Source of the DNA: Amoeboradix gromovi | Taxonomy: Eukaryota > Sanchytriomycota > Sanchytriomycetes > Sanchytriales > Sanchytriaceae | Assembly (NCBI GenBank): GCA_018985225.1 | Contig: JADGIF010000036.1 | Span: forward strand, 1 to 31,305 | Length of the DNA: 31,305 nucleotides | Reading direction: 5' to 3' | Shown: in pieces, positions 8,889 to 17,659 of the stretch | Position numbering within the stretch: the stretch's first letter is position 1 | Layout of the letters: each line of letters begins with the position of its first letter | The notes under the pieces: model-generated | What the model was told of the DNA's origin: nothing | The model's input: the letters and a program-made list of their open reading frames with translations, nothing else | The model's database searches: none | Position numbers and translations under genes: made by a program

Positions 8889-9451
8889 TCTCCTCGCCAA
8901 AAGTCCTGATTTCAGAGAAAATCGAGAATTTCCACAGAGAAAGTAGCAATGCCAAATGCTCTGTTACAGTGAGTGCTCAAGCCTTCAGTACCCTGAGGTT
9001 GGATTGAATAGGGATGCAGATACTTGTATATGTTCCTTGCTGCCATATGGTCTCTATCTATCTTCAAATTACACTTTGTACAGGTTCAGGTTTCTAAGTT
9101 GGTCTCTTTAGAGTACCACACCTTGTACATGTCTGACTAGTAAATGATTCATTACACTCAACCATCGTCTTTCCTCTTTGTTTACACTTGAACTTCAAGC
9201 GTTCCTTGAATAAATTGTGCGGATATCTTATAGGCATTGAAAGACATCTAATTCTTCCATGTTTGGACCAGTTACTCGGCGTTGATGAATGTATGCTGTA
9301 CCTGTTATTTCTTTAGATTCAATTTACCTTTGCGAATAGGAAGAACATCGAGTATTTAAGCTATTTGAAAAATCTGGAAAAGTCTTGAAATTATACAAAA
9401 ATGCATACAAATCCGCGATAAATGATTTATTCAAGAAAACAATCGAGCTGT
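8889..9451 (-). pseudogene. TnpB/Fanzor-type nuclease relic B (C-terminal part)
   Basis: Read on the minus strand, this copy gives LFKERLKFKCKQRGK, NESFTSQTCTRCGTLK and then, after breaks, LKIDRDHMAARNIYKYLHP. The first zinc Cys pair (C-x2-C) and the terminal RuvC motif DRDHMAARNI are intact. The coding sequence is broken by loss of one base in the AAAGAAAACC run (here AAAGAGACC) and by TGA in place of the third zinc Cys codon. Upstream it keeps about 200 bases shared with relics A and C, including AATTTGTATGCATTTTT-like sequence. It ends 77 bases from the stop codon of the ASCC3-like gene, with which it shares a strand. Confidence 0.75.
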
Positions 9452-9527
9452 ATTGTCAGTACCACGAGAATCTGTTTTAAGAGATCGCGTTTCCGAGACG
9501 ATATTTTCCAACTTAAACATCAAGCTA

Positions 9528-12500
9528 TCAACTTGCTCGTGCATTATCAACAAGGGTCGAGTCCTTCAACAAGTCTATTTTATTTTTTAAAAATTCCTTC
9601 AAGTCTCCAACTTCATAATAGTTTGGATTTATTTCTACTCGGCTATACCACCAACTCTTCTTCAGATAATCATATATTTCTTCATAATCACACTTCAGCC
9701 TCACAGCATCCTTGGTAACATCAAGTCTGGACTCTAAATATATTCCATCTTGTATTTCACTGATCTCATTTATTGAATCTTCATGACTCATTATCAGGTG
9801 TTCTCTTGCATTCAACTTGTTAACAACTATATCAGCTGGTATCTCCTTGAATATTGCTAAATCCACTGTGCCTCTAATGCTACTACATGCATCCGTAGCA
9901 ATCAAAATCAAACACTTTAAGATTCCGCTGTCGAAGAGGTTTCTAACTGTATCTGCGTCACTGCGGCTTAGCCGATCGTGCAGTATACCTATGTTAAACG
10001 CCAAGCCATACTCGAGCAGCGTGTCGTTGCATTTTATGGGTGCTGATTGCGAACCACTAGCAGCATGTTTAATGCACATCGCCATCGTAGTATTTTTCAA
10101 ATCATTATAATCATTGCAGTATACAATGCATTTACCAATAAGTTGAACATGTTTGTTCATCATTGCCAATCGATTCAACCTGTTAAATTCGACAAATGAC
10201 TTAAATTGGATTTTAGGGTTGTTAATGAATAAACCAGGTCTAAAGTTGTAGTGAGTGATGTCATAGCTGGTAATAGTTTGTTTTAAAGGAATGCTAGTGG
10301 CAATAATACGAATTTTGACAGAGTTTAGGATAAAACAAATAAAGTCAAAATCAGCAATTAAATGCACATCAACCAGTACACACGATTTTACGTTGCGAAT
10401 ATTTAGTTTTTTATTCAAGTAGGTATTAATAAACACAGTCGGAGTATAATTCTTGCTAGTGTTAACAATATCACTCGTATTGTTTGCATTGCTGATAATG
10501 ATTGCATCGTTGGGGATACAATCCAAGACGCTGATGAATGAGCTAACTAGTATGTTTTTAGTACCATGCTGTATCTCATGGTATAACTGAGTGGATATAG
10601 GATCGAGAAATTTATTGTCAATGTTCAAGGGACATAAATTCACAACGTCAGTATATTCTACAACATCGTACGGTATGATGATGTTATCAAGATTGATTGT
10701 TGATTTAAAAGTATAGTTTACTTGGTCATTCAATATTATGCAGGAAAGCTCACGAAATATGGGATCTGGGATCCTACAAGGACATTCTATGACTTGGGAA
10801 CTGTAGTCATTTATAACAAAGGATGAATAGTAAAGCGTATGATGATTAAATTCAATAAATAAATGGAATTTGTTGTATTTTAGTTGATATTCGGGGGAAA
10901 TTATAGCAGATATTATTAATTTGTGGCGGTGAACTGGTTTAACCTTGAAAGTTACATTGAGGTCTGGGTTGTAAATCGGAGACGGTGCTATAGGATTTAA
11001 TAACCAAGAAACATGCAAAGTGCTCTGAATCGAAGTCATATACTTGAGGTGAATGCACAGTTCAAACAATGCACGGCTGATTCTTTTAGAATTATCAACA
11101 ATGTAATATTGATCAGATTGTAAGGAAAAAGAATTTACAGGAAATTTATCCAACCAAGAGGCTAATAGAATGTTAGACTTTCCATGTGGATCACTACTAG
11201 TGCCTTTGATTTTATGAGTTATCTTATGATGCAATAAATCTAAAGTCTCTAACTCTTCATTTCTTGCTTTTATGCTCGAAAACTCGGTTGATTTACATAT
11301 ACACTGCAACACCGCATCTATATCCATTCTCTTGCTCACTAACCCTTGGAAATACAACTGAATACTCTCAACTGAAATGTAATAGTGACTAGCAATGATT
11401 CCTATTTGTGTTGGCATATAAAAGCCTTTAAAATTAGTAATGAGTTCGCAAGTTAAAAGTCTAGTTATGGCATTATTTATTAGCTTTGTCCTGTAATCTA
11501 CAAGATAAGGATCCTTTTCAATATCTGCATAATTTAATCCGTATGAATGTGGATTCTTTCTACTTCTTATGTGGAGGTAGCTAAACCCCATCCATTTTAT
11601 TGCATCTTCCATGCATATTATATTGCCCAAGACTATCTCACTATTTAAGTAATCTTTTAAGTGGATCTCAAACTGTGATTCAATAGGCATTGACATTGAC
11701 AAGTGTTGTACGTAATGTTCCATTTTATCGCTACTGGTTACCAACATGCCTGTTCCTTCATTTTCGAACTGTGGTCTTCCTGCTCTGCCAAAGATTTGAG
11801 CAACATCCAAAATGTCTAAATCTTTAAAATCAGACTTACTTGGATCATAAACTGATGTGCCATGTATGATTACCATACTACTAGGTAAATTGACTCCCCA
11901 TGCCAGTGTAGCTGTGCAAACCAAGAGTCTTAAATCACCCTCTAAGAAGAATTTTTCAATCATGTTTCTATCGTGTCTTAATAAGCCTGCATGGTGAACC
12001 CCTATACCGCACTGCAGTAATTGCAAAAATTGCTTATTTTTCAATTTGTTAAGCAGTTTTAAGTAAAAATGATTCGCTGATTTATCAAACAACTCAGAGC
12101 TTGTGTTGTTGTCAAATTCTTGCATAAGCTTAGCTACTCTCAAGGTATCATTGCGCGAGTGTACGAATATCATAACTTGTTTTTCGTTTTTCAAAAATGG
12201 AACTATTTTATCAAAGACTGCTCTACTGGTAGCCATTTTACATTTGAAGTCTTTTTGCTTGTAATTAACACTTAAAATATGCTGAGTTAAAGGGACTGGT
12301 CTGTAGTTGTTGTCAAATACGAGCAAGCCTTTCCTGTAGTCAGCCTTGATAAAATCAGCCACGTCAAAATGATTTGGAACTGTAGCGGATAAGCCAACCA
12401 TTCTAATGATTTGTTGACTAGATTCTACAAACTGCTGAATTCTAGCAACTAGGCACTCTAATACGGCTCCACGCTCGCTTTGCAGTAAATGAATTTCATC

Positions 12501-13388
12501 AATAATCAGCAGTTGTAGGTTACTCATAAAAGGATGATGGCCATGCATTTTGCGGGTAAGTACATCACACTTTTCAGGGGTAGTTACGATGATGTTGGAT
12601 CGCAATAGTTCCTGGCGAGTTAGTTGGATGTCACCACTGACTTCTTTGACATTTAGACCTAATTTGGATAGCGACTTTCTGAATTTGGCCGTAATCTCAG
12701 AAACTAGAGCCTTCATTGGAGCTATGTACACAATTTTAATGGAGTTTAGTTGAGATTTGGGAGCATTTTGTATTACTCGAGCGATTGTGAGCAGCGAGAT
12801 ATTTGTTTTACCAGCACTTGTGGGAGCACTGAGTAGTATGTTTTCATTAGAATTATAAGCAGTATTGAACACTATAGATTGCATTTCATTGAAAGCAGAG
12901 ATGTTGGTAAATATTGACTGGATTAAATCATCGCAATCAGAAATTTGGATAATTGGAGTGGGTGTTTGATTTACTTTAGGCGGAGGAGGAAGAATAATTT
13001 CTTTATACTCATCAGACGTAATAACAGTTGCATTTAATGGTAGAGAGAATTTATGACCAAATGCATCGAGCATTTTACGGTTTTGAGAGCTAAAAATAAA
13101 AGGAAACTCTTTATCTTGAGTATCCGTGGATTCTACAGGCTGGAAATCATTAACAGACATATGGATAGGCAATCTAGCCAAGACCTCACTTTTATGGTGC
13201 TGTAGCAGTGAAATAAATTCCACTTTATCATACCCTACACTTTGCAAAAAATCATCCCAGTTATCAGTATTATATGCTTGTTTTAACGATTGAAAAGGGC
13301 AGTCTATAGAATCCATCCATTCGAATAATGATAGCAAAGACAACTCATTGTTGATTCTGGTCTGTAAATTAGGTTGCTGGTTAGTCAT
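9528..13388 (-). CDS. ASCC3: ASCC3/Slh1-type Ski2-like RNA helicase, C-terminally reduced
   Basis: ASCC3 (yeast Slh1/Rqt2) is the helicase of the complex that splits collided ribosomes. From the ATG at 13388 this protein has 1286 residues, against roughly 2000-2200 in the family. The first cassette is complete: PTSAGKT (about 189-195), TPEKCD, DEIHLL (about 297-302), GLSATVPN, VHSRND, GVHHAGLLRHDR, LVCTATLAWGVNLP and QIFGRAGRPQF, followed by winged-helix and Sec63-like parts. CTATLAWG, DVAQIFGRAG and ENILLSAPTSAGKTN favour ASCC3 over Brr2. The second cassette is degenerate: HGTKNILVSSF has no Walker A lysine, and VDVHLI replaces the DExH box. The protein then ends after SRVEINPNYYEV, where the family normally has a second Sec63 domain. 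An in-frame TTG seven codons upstream is not used as the start. Confidence 0.85.
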   Translation of the reverse strand: MTNQQPNLQTRINNELSLLSLFEWMDSIDCPFQSLKQAYNTDNWDDFLQSVGYDKVEFISLLQHHKSEVLARLPIHMSVNDFQPVESTDTQDKEFPFIFSSQNRKMLDAFGHKFSLPLNATVITSDEYKEIILPPPPKVNQTPTPIIQISDCDDLIQSIFTNISAFNEMQSIVFNTAYNSNENILLSAPTSAGKTNISLLTIARVIQNAPKSQLNSIKIVYIAPMKALVSEITAKFRKSLSKLGLNVKEVSGDIQLTRQELLRSNIIVTTPEKCDVLTRKMHGHHPFMSNLQLLIIDEIHLLQSERGAVLECLVARIQQFVESSQQIIRMVGLSATVPNHFDVADFIKADYRKGLLVFDNNYRPVPLTQHILSVNYKQKDFKCKMATSRAVFDKIVPFLKNEKQVMIFVHSRNDTLRVAKLMQEFDNNTSSELFDKSANHFYLKLLNKLKNKQFLQLLQCGIGVHHAGLLRHDRNMIEKFFLEGDLRLLVCTATLAWGVNLPSSMVIIHGTSVYDPSKSDFKDLDILDVAQIFGRAGRPQFENEGTGMLVTSSDKMEHYVQHLSMSMPIESQFEIHLKDYLNSEIVLGNIICMEDAIKWMGFSYLHIRSRKNPHSYGLNYADIEKDPYLVDYRTKLINNAITRLLTCELITNFKGFYMPTQIGIIASHYYISVESIQLYFQGLVSKRMDIDAVLQCICKSTEFSSIKARNEELETLDLLHHKITHKIKGTSSDPHGKSNILLASWLDKFPVNSFSLQSDQYYIVDNSKRISRALFELCIHLKYMTSIQSTLHVSWLLNPIAPSPIYNPDLNVTFKVKPVHRHKLIISAIISPEYQLKYNKFHLFIEFNHHTLYYSSFVINDYSSQVIECPCRIPDPIFRELSCIILNDQVNYTFKSTINLDNIIIPYDVVEYTDVVNLCPLNIDNKFLDPISTQLYHEIQHGTKNILVSSFISVLDCIPNDAIIISNANNTSDIVNTSKNYTPTVFINTYLNKKLNIRNVKSCVLVDVHLIADFDFICFILNSVKIRIIATSIPLKQTITSYDITHYNFRPGLFINNPKIQFKSFVEFNRLNRLAMMNKHVQLIGKCIVYCNDYNDLKNTTMAMCIKHAASGSQSAPIKCNDTLLEYGLAFNIGILHDRLSRSDADTVRNLFDSGILKCLILIATDACSSIRGTVDLAIFKEIPADIVVNKLNAREHLIMSHEDSINEISEIQDGIYLESRLDVTKDAVRLKCDYEEIYDYLKKSWWYSRVEINPNYYEVGDLKEFLKNKIDLLKDSTLVDNARAS

Positions 13389-13439
13389 GCCACAGTGTTT
13401 AGACTCCAAAAATAAAATCTCAAGTTATTTATTGAGGAC

Positions 13440-14112
13440 TTATTGAGACAACAATTCCTTAAGACTAAAATAACAATTTCCATAGAAAAAAGCGAATAAG
13501 CAGTTTGAACCAATTACTGCAAACTCTGGTTTCTCTTGAAGTAGCTGTGTCAATCTTTTGATCAAAGGTTGTTGCAAACATTGCACTCAATATAGATAAG
13601 ACTCAAGTCTCTTGGTTAAACCGTAAGTTAGAATGCTTCAAGCTGCTCATTAGCAATTAGGCTATAATTACTATAGTTCACTCAACAAATTATTTAACAT
13701 TAAATTTACTTTTGAATTTAAATAGCCCTAAAGGTCTTTGGCTCTTCTTATCAAAGGCATTATTGTAAAACCGTTCATCCCAAAATTTAACAAAGTGTTA
13801 AAAACATCAGCCCTTTTACTCAGTGATCTGTTCTTTAAAGGATACGCACCATTTAGATTTCCGATAGGGACTCCTAGTATCAACAAAAGTTGCATCATTT
13901 TTCTCAGATTGGGGTGTTTCTAGTTGATTACGATCATTGTACAAGTTCGAGGCACGTGTGCAACATTCATGAACACAAATTTCACTTCAGAAATCTATGC
14001 TTTATCCAAATTGCATTCTTAAGGAAGTACACAGTACTAGGCAAATACTTCTGTTCTCGTTTACTATTGGTCCTACATCATTTTCTAACAGAAATTTGAT
14101 GGCTTGAATGTC
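13440..14112 (-). pseudogene. Ankyrin-like repeat pseudogene (tentative)
   Basis: Three minus-strand fragments look like ankyrin repeat helices. 14002-14112 reads DIQAIKFLLENDVGP and onward. 13728-13919 reads NLRKMMQLLLILGVPIG and then ADVFNTLLNFGMNG, the two LL..G units being 31 residues apart, close to the 33-residue ankyrin period. 13440-13586 reads QQPLIKRLTQLLQEKPEF. The last two are in the same frame but separated by many stops; the first is in another frame. I infer a decayed repeat gene. No start codon or complete frame survives, and similarity is judged only by pattern. Confidence 0.35.
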
Positions 14113-14363
14113 ATTGTAACACAATCTCACATTTGGATCTAAGACATCGGGCTACTTTGATAGCCTCATTCACTTATTTCGTTAATCGAATTTTCGTAGA
14201 GGCAACCCCGATTTATTTTGGAAAACATGAGACATTAAACAGAAGAACTGGACAAAGTATTTGGAAAATTAGACATCATAAGATAAAAAACAATAAATTT
14301 ATATACTAATAGCTACAACAAAATTAGAATGCTACTTAGTGATTTAATTTACTCACTAGACAA

Positions 14364-14923
14364 CTCCTCATTAAAAGTCCTGATTTCTGAGAAAAATCGA
14401 GAATTTCCACAGAGAAAGTAGCAGTGCTAGTTTCTCCGTTACAGTGATTGCTCACGCTTTCACTACCCTGAGGCGGGATTGAATAAGGATGCAGATACTT
14501 GATGTATATGTTCCTTGCTGCCATATGGTCTCTATCTATCTTCAAATCATACTTTGTACAGGTGCAAGTTTCTAAGTTGGTTTTCTTTAGAGTACTGCAC
14601 CTTGTACATGGCATCGAATTTGTTCCTTGGTGCCATGTGGTCCAAGTCCACTTCCAAACGACACTATGTACATGAATAGCTCTCTAAATTGGTTTTCTTT
14701 AGAGTCCCACATATTGTACATGTCATCGAATTTTCGTGTTTGGACCAGTTCCTCATTCTGAGACGAATGTATGCTGTACCTGTTAATTATTTATTTAGAA
14801 TTGATTTACCATTTGCGGAAAGGAAGAATATCGAGTATTTAAGCTATTAGAAAAGTCTTGAAATTATACAAAAATGCATACAAATTCGCGATAAATCACC
14901 TATTGAAGAAAATAGTCAAGCTG
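14364..14923 (-). pseudogene. TnpB/Fanzor-type nuclease relic C (C-terminal part)
   Basis: The minus-strand frame 14336-14614 encodes CTRCSTLKKTNLETCTCTKYDLKIDRDHMAARNIY and the shared tail up to the stop. It keeps the C-x2-C pair and the DRD..ARNI motif, but the fourth zinc Cys is Tyr (CTKY). Upstream, the segment that encodes FKQRLKFKCKQRGK in copies A and B is missing. A second, diverged copy of the zinc ribbon stands in its place (14622-14733, with DLDHMAPRN and an in-frame stop). Homology with the other copies resumes at TTTGGACCAGTT and runs to about 14923. Only the nuclease C-terminus is represented, so the copy is dead. Confidence 0.72.
14510..14733 (-). repeat. Tandem duplication of the zinc-ribbon segment
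   Basis: Two head-to-tail units with a 112-base period (14510-14621 and 14622-14733) both run from GTTCCTTG through GGTTTTCTTTAGAGT to CATCGAATTT. Each encodes the Cys-rich ribbon plus the D-x-D-H-M-A motif of the nuclease relic. The period is not a multiple of three, so the units lie in different frames. The outer unit is more diverged. Confidence 0.7.
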
Positions 14924-15011
14924 CATGAAAAATGAACTTTCAAGACAAACAAAAAGTTCCGATATTGAGATCGCAGTAGATCATTTCAATGACTCTAAAC
15001 CAGTGAATATT

Positions 15012-15233
15012 TCAATTAAATTTTAAAAACTTAATCCGGACAATTAACCAGATTATTTCAGCCATAAAATGCTTGATAAATGTGGCAAATGACAAAATTG
15101 ACAGATAAGTACCACGATTAGAAGTATTTTGACTAGTATCTAGTTGGTTAAATACAGATACACTTAAAATAGTTTGTTGATCTAGTTTTTGCAGTGGGTA
15201 TCTCAAACAATTGTAAAACACACGTTTTTCCAT
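15012..15233 (-). CDS. Hypothetical small protein with C-terminal hydrophobic segment
   Basis: This frame encodes 73 residues from an ATG at 15233. The first half is polar (LRYPLQKLDQQTILSV, DTSQNTSNRGT). The second half contains a hydrophobic stretch, SILSFATFIKHFMAEIIWLIV, ending in basic residues, which suggests a tail anchor or small membrane protein. I recognise no family. Support comes from its placement: it is divergent from the sugar transporter with only 61 bases between the two ATGs, the same tight head-to-head spacing as PGK and Rictor. It could still be a chance frame. Confidence 0.4.
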   Translation of the reverse strand: MEKRVFYNCLRYPLQKLDQQTILSVSVFNQLDTSQNTSNRGTYLSILSFATFIKHFMAEIIWLIVRIKFLKFN

Positions 15234-15294
15234 GTTTGATGAAATTCTACAAATTCACCAATTAGAATCCCCTAACTAATAAAACACGCTTCTC

Positions 15295-16690
15295 ATGAAT
15301 AAACAGACTCAAATTACGCTGGTTGCAAGTTTGGGTGCATTTTTATTTGGTGCTGACAGTGGATTAATCAATAAAATTCAAACATTGGCAACATTTTTAA
15401 ATCAATTCGAATTAAATAGCAGTGTTCTCGGTCTCATAGTGATGTCAGGGCTTTTTGGCTGCATGGTCGGTTCTATTTCCTCCGGAGTGTTAGCTGACAG
15501 CATAGGTAGGCGCAACTGTATGATGTTTAATTCCGTAATTTTCCTTTTTGGTACTTTTGTTCAGATTTTGTCAACAGGTATAAACTTCTTTTTATTTGGC
15601 AGGTTCATAGCTGGTGTGGCTATCGGTGCTCTGTATACCACTGCACCTCTTTATGTTAGTGAAGTTTGTGACTCGAACAATCGAGGTAGACTGGTTAGTT
15701 TGCAGCATCTAGCCATTTCCTTTGCAAACCTACTGGTGTTTGTGGTTGTTTACTACTTGGAAGATTTAAGCTTGTTTATGCTGGTCGATTGGCAATTGGC
15801 AATCTTAATTCAAATTGTTCCTGTTATTTTGCTTATGATTGGCTGCCTTTATCTTCCAAAGTCTCCTAGATGGCTAATAATGAAGAAAGATTATGATGGT
15901 GCTAGAGAAGCTCTGCATATAATTTACAAGGAGAGTGATGAGTCAAATGCAAAAAGATTTAATTTAATATACGATTCTCTATCGAGAGAGCTAAAGCAAA
16001 TGAGTTGGAGCCAAGTCGTTACCATATATTGGCGTAGATTACTTATGGGAATGACATTGCAAATGTTTAAACGACTCTCTGGGGTAAATGCACTGTTGTA
16101 CTGTTCTACAAAGCTGTTCCTTCAGGTAGTACCCTCATATGCTAACGAGCTTTCTATCATTCAGAACGTTCTTAATTTTTTGTTCACTGCACCATCGATT
16201 GTTCTTATAGAGCGTCTTGGTAGAAAAACTCTTTTGGTGGTAGGGGCTACAGGCTGTTGTATTGGTCTATTTTTGACAGGCAGTGGAATGCTCTTTGACA
16301 TTCCTTTAATTGCTGTTATAGGTGTATTTATAGCTGTTGCTAATTTTGGATATTCTTTGGGTACTTTTAATTAATATAGGACCTGTGCCAATAGTTGTAT
16401 GCGTAGAAATATTTCCATTGCAAATGAGATCTAGAGGCCAAGCAGCCTGCATGGCAAGCAATTGGCTCTTTACGTTACTAGTTAATTCATTAACTCCGAT
16501 AATGATTGACGTGTTCCATGCCTACACTTTCTATATATTCTCATTATGTTGCTTTATTTTTGTGATATGGTTAGTGATAGAATTACCGGAGACCAAAGGA
16601 CTAAGTTTGGAAGAAGTCAACGAAATGCTAAATAAGCGACATTGTACTACAAGTAGTATAAAGAGTTTTGAGATGGATGGGAAAGACTAA
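15295..16690 (+). CDS. MFS sugar (hexose) transporter, two exons
   Basis: Exons 15295-16360 and 16380-16690 give 458 residues of a major facilitator superfamily sugar porter, an integral plasma-membrane protein that imports hexoses or related sugars. Family signatures are in order: GADSGLINKIQ in the first helix, GVLADSIGRR after helix 2, GRFIAGVAIGALYTTAPLYVSEV in helix 4, PKSPRWL after helix 6, FKRLSGVNALLYC in helix 7 (usual QQxSGxNxxxYY), ERLGRK, GPVPIVVCVEIFP formed across the splice, and ELPETKG at the end of helix 12. The QQ of helix 7 is FK here, which may alter substrate preference. A PGK gene lies nearby, but no co-regulation is visible. The start is the only suitable ATG. Confidence 0.92.
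16361..16379 (+). other. 19-base spliceosomal intron in the sugar transporter
   Basis: GTACTTTTAATTAATATAG interrupts the frame at phase 1. Joining G|GA gives SLGPVPIVVCVEIFP, the invariant helix-10 region of sugar porters. Unspliced, the frame reaches TAA after GTFN and the last two helices with PETKG are lost. Ends are GTA...TAG as in the MOB1 intron, and the length is the same. Confidence 0.9.
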
Positions 16691-16803
16691 AGAAGCTTAC
16701 TAGCAGGCGCATTAATTAATAAACATAGCAGTTGCTTAGTAATTATATCTTTTTATGCAAATCCACCAAAAAATCCGAGGAGGCGAAAACTGTCACAGAA
16801 CGT

Positions 16804-17625
16804 ATGGCACAGAACTTATCTTCCAGTGAGAAAGACTTACATGCCTATAAAGAAATTGGGAAATCAAAGAGGTTAGCGAGAAATTCGCACAGTAAGCTAA
16901 CGTTTCCAGTCAAATTTAATCACAAAAAAGTTAGCTTGAAAAAACTGTCTGTACTAGATAAAAAAGGCAAAACTGCTGAGAGACCGCAGCCGCAATGGAA
17001 GCATTTTAGTAAACTGCACGGTAATCCCAAGATCATTGGCGACAAAGAGAAGTGGATTTGTAAGCATTGCAATTCTGAGTTGGTTCACCGAAGTTCGTCA
17101 ATCTGTTACCATATCCATTATGGTTGCAAAAGCTTACCTGTTGGCGCAAGAGAAGAATTTCTCATTGCCTTCAACAAGAGTCCAATTCAGAGTCGTGAAA
17201 ATAAATCTAGAGTGGCTACAGCCCCTCGTAAAATAGCTGAAAAATTCATGAATGTGGTGCATGAACGGGCCGATAAATCTTTCAATAAGTCTAGCATTTC
17301 TAGAGATACTTCTAAGCTTACTCGAAGCTGCGAGCCACGGCCAGCGACTACTATATCACGTGAAACCCCGATTTCAAAAAATTCTAAGCCATTACAAACT
17401 GAAGAGATTTATGGCTGCGCAAATGATATAATAGACACTAATGCGCTTGCTAAAATTCAATTCATCGCTCCTAAATCATATACATTTATCACAAACCAAC
17501 AGGAGCTCCAAATATCTATTATCCAGGCTATGAAATCTGCTGAGCTACAATCAGCTTTCCAGCAGTTAATAAAAACCTCAGTTAGGGATGCATTATTACC
17601 TCTATTAGACAATAAATCTGTTTGA
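16804..17625 (+). CDS. Protein with BED-like zinc finger
   Basis: The 273-residue product is basic and low in complexity at its start (KRLARNSHSK, KKVSLKKLS). It has one likely zinc finger at about residues 79-103: WICKHC (C-x2-C) followed by CYHIHYGC, resembling BED fingers, which bind DNA in transposases and in factors derived from them. No transposase catalytic domain follows. The middle is Ser/Arg-rich (about 135-195). The C-terminus has a helical stretch, QELQISIIQAMKSAELQSAFQQL, that might oligomerise. I use the ATG at 16804; an upstream in-frame TTG is unlikely. A nuclear DNA-binding role is inferred. The gene is convergent with PGK, with a foldback element between them. Confidence 0.6.
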   Translation: MAQNLSSSEKDLHAYKEIGKSKRLARNSHSKLTFPVKFNHKKVSLKKLSVLDKKGKTAERPQPQWKHFSKLHGNPKIIGDKEKWICKHCNSELVHRSSSICYHIHYGCKSLPVGAREEFLIAFNKSPIQSRENKSRVATAPRKIAEKFMNVVHERADKSFNKSSISRDTSKLTRSCEPRPATTISRETPISKNSKPLQTEEIYGCANDIIDTNALAKIQFIAPKSYTFITNQQELQISIIQAMKSAELQSAFQQLIKTSVRDALLPLLDNKSV

Positions 17626-17659
17626 TGTTATTTTCTTAAGTTTCTGATTTAATATGAAT

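Noticed and set aside
9817-10110. 97-codon plus-strand frame inside the helicase.
   Set aside because: It is antisense to the conserved second-cassette reading and shows no family features.
9528-13388. Assignment of the helicase as Brr2 (spliceosome) because introns are present.
   Set aside because: First-cassette residues such as LVCTATLAWG, DVAQIFGRAG, VESSQQIIRMVGLSAT and ENILLSAPTSAGKTN follow ASCC3/Slh1 more closely than Brr2.
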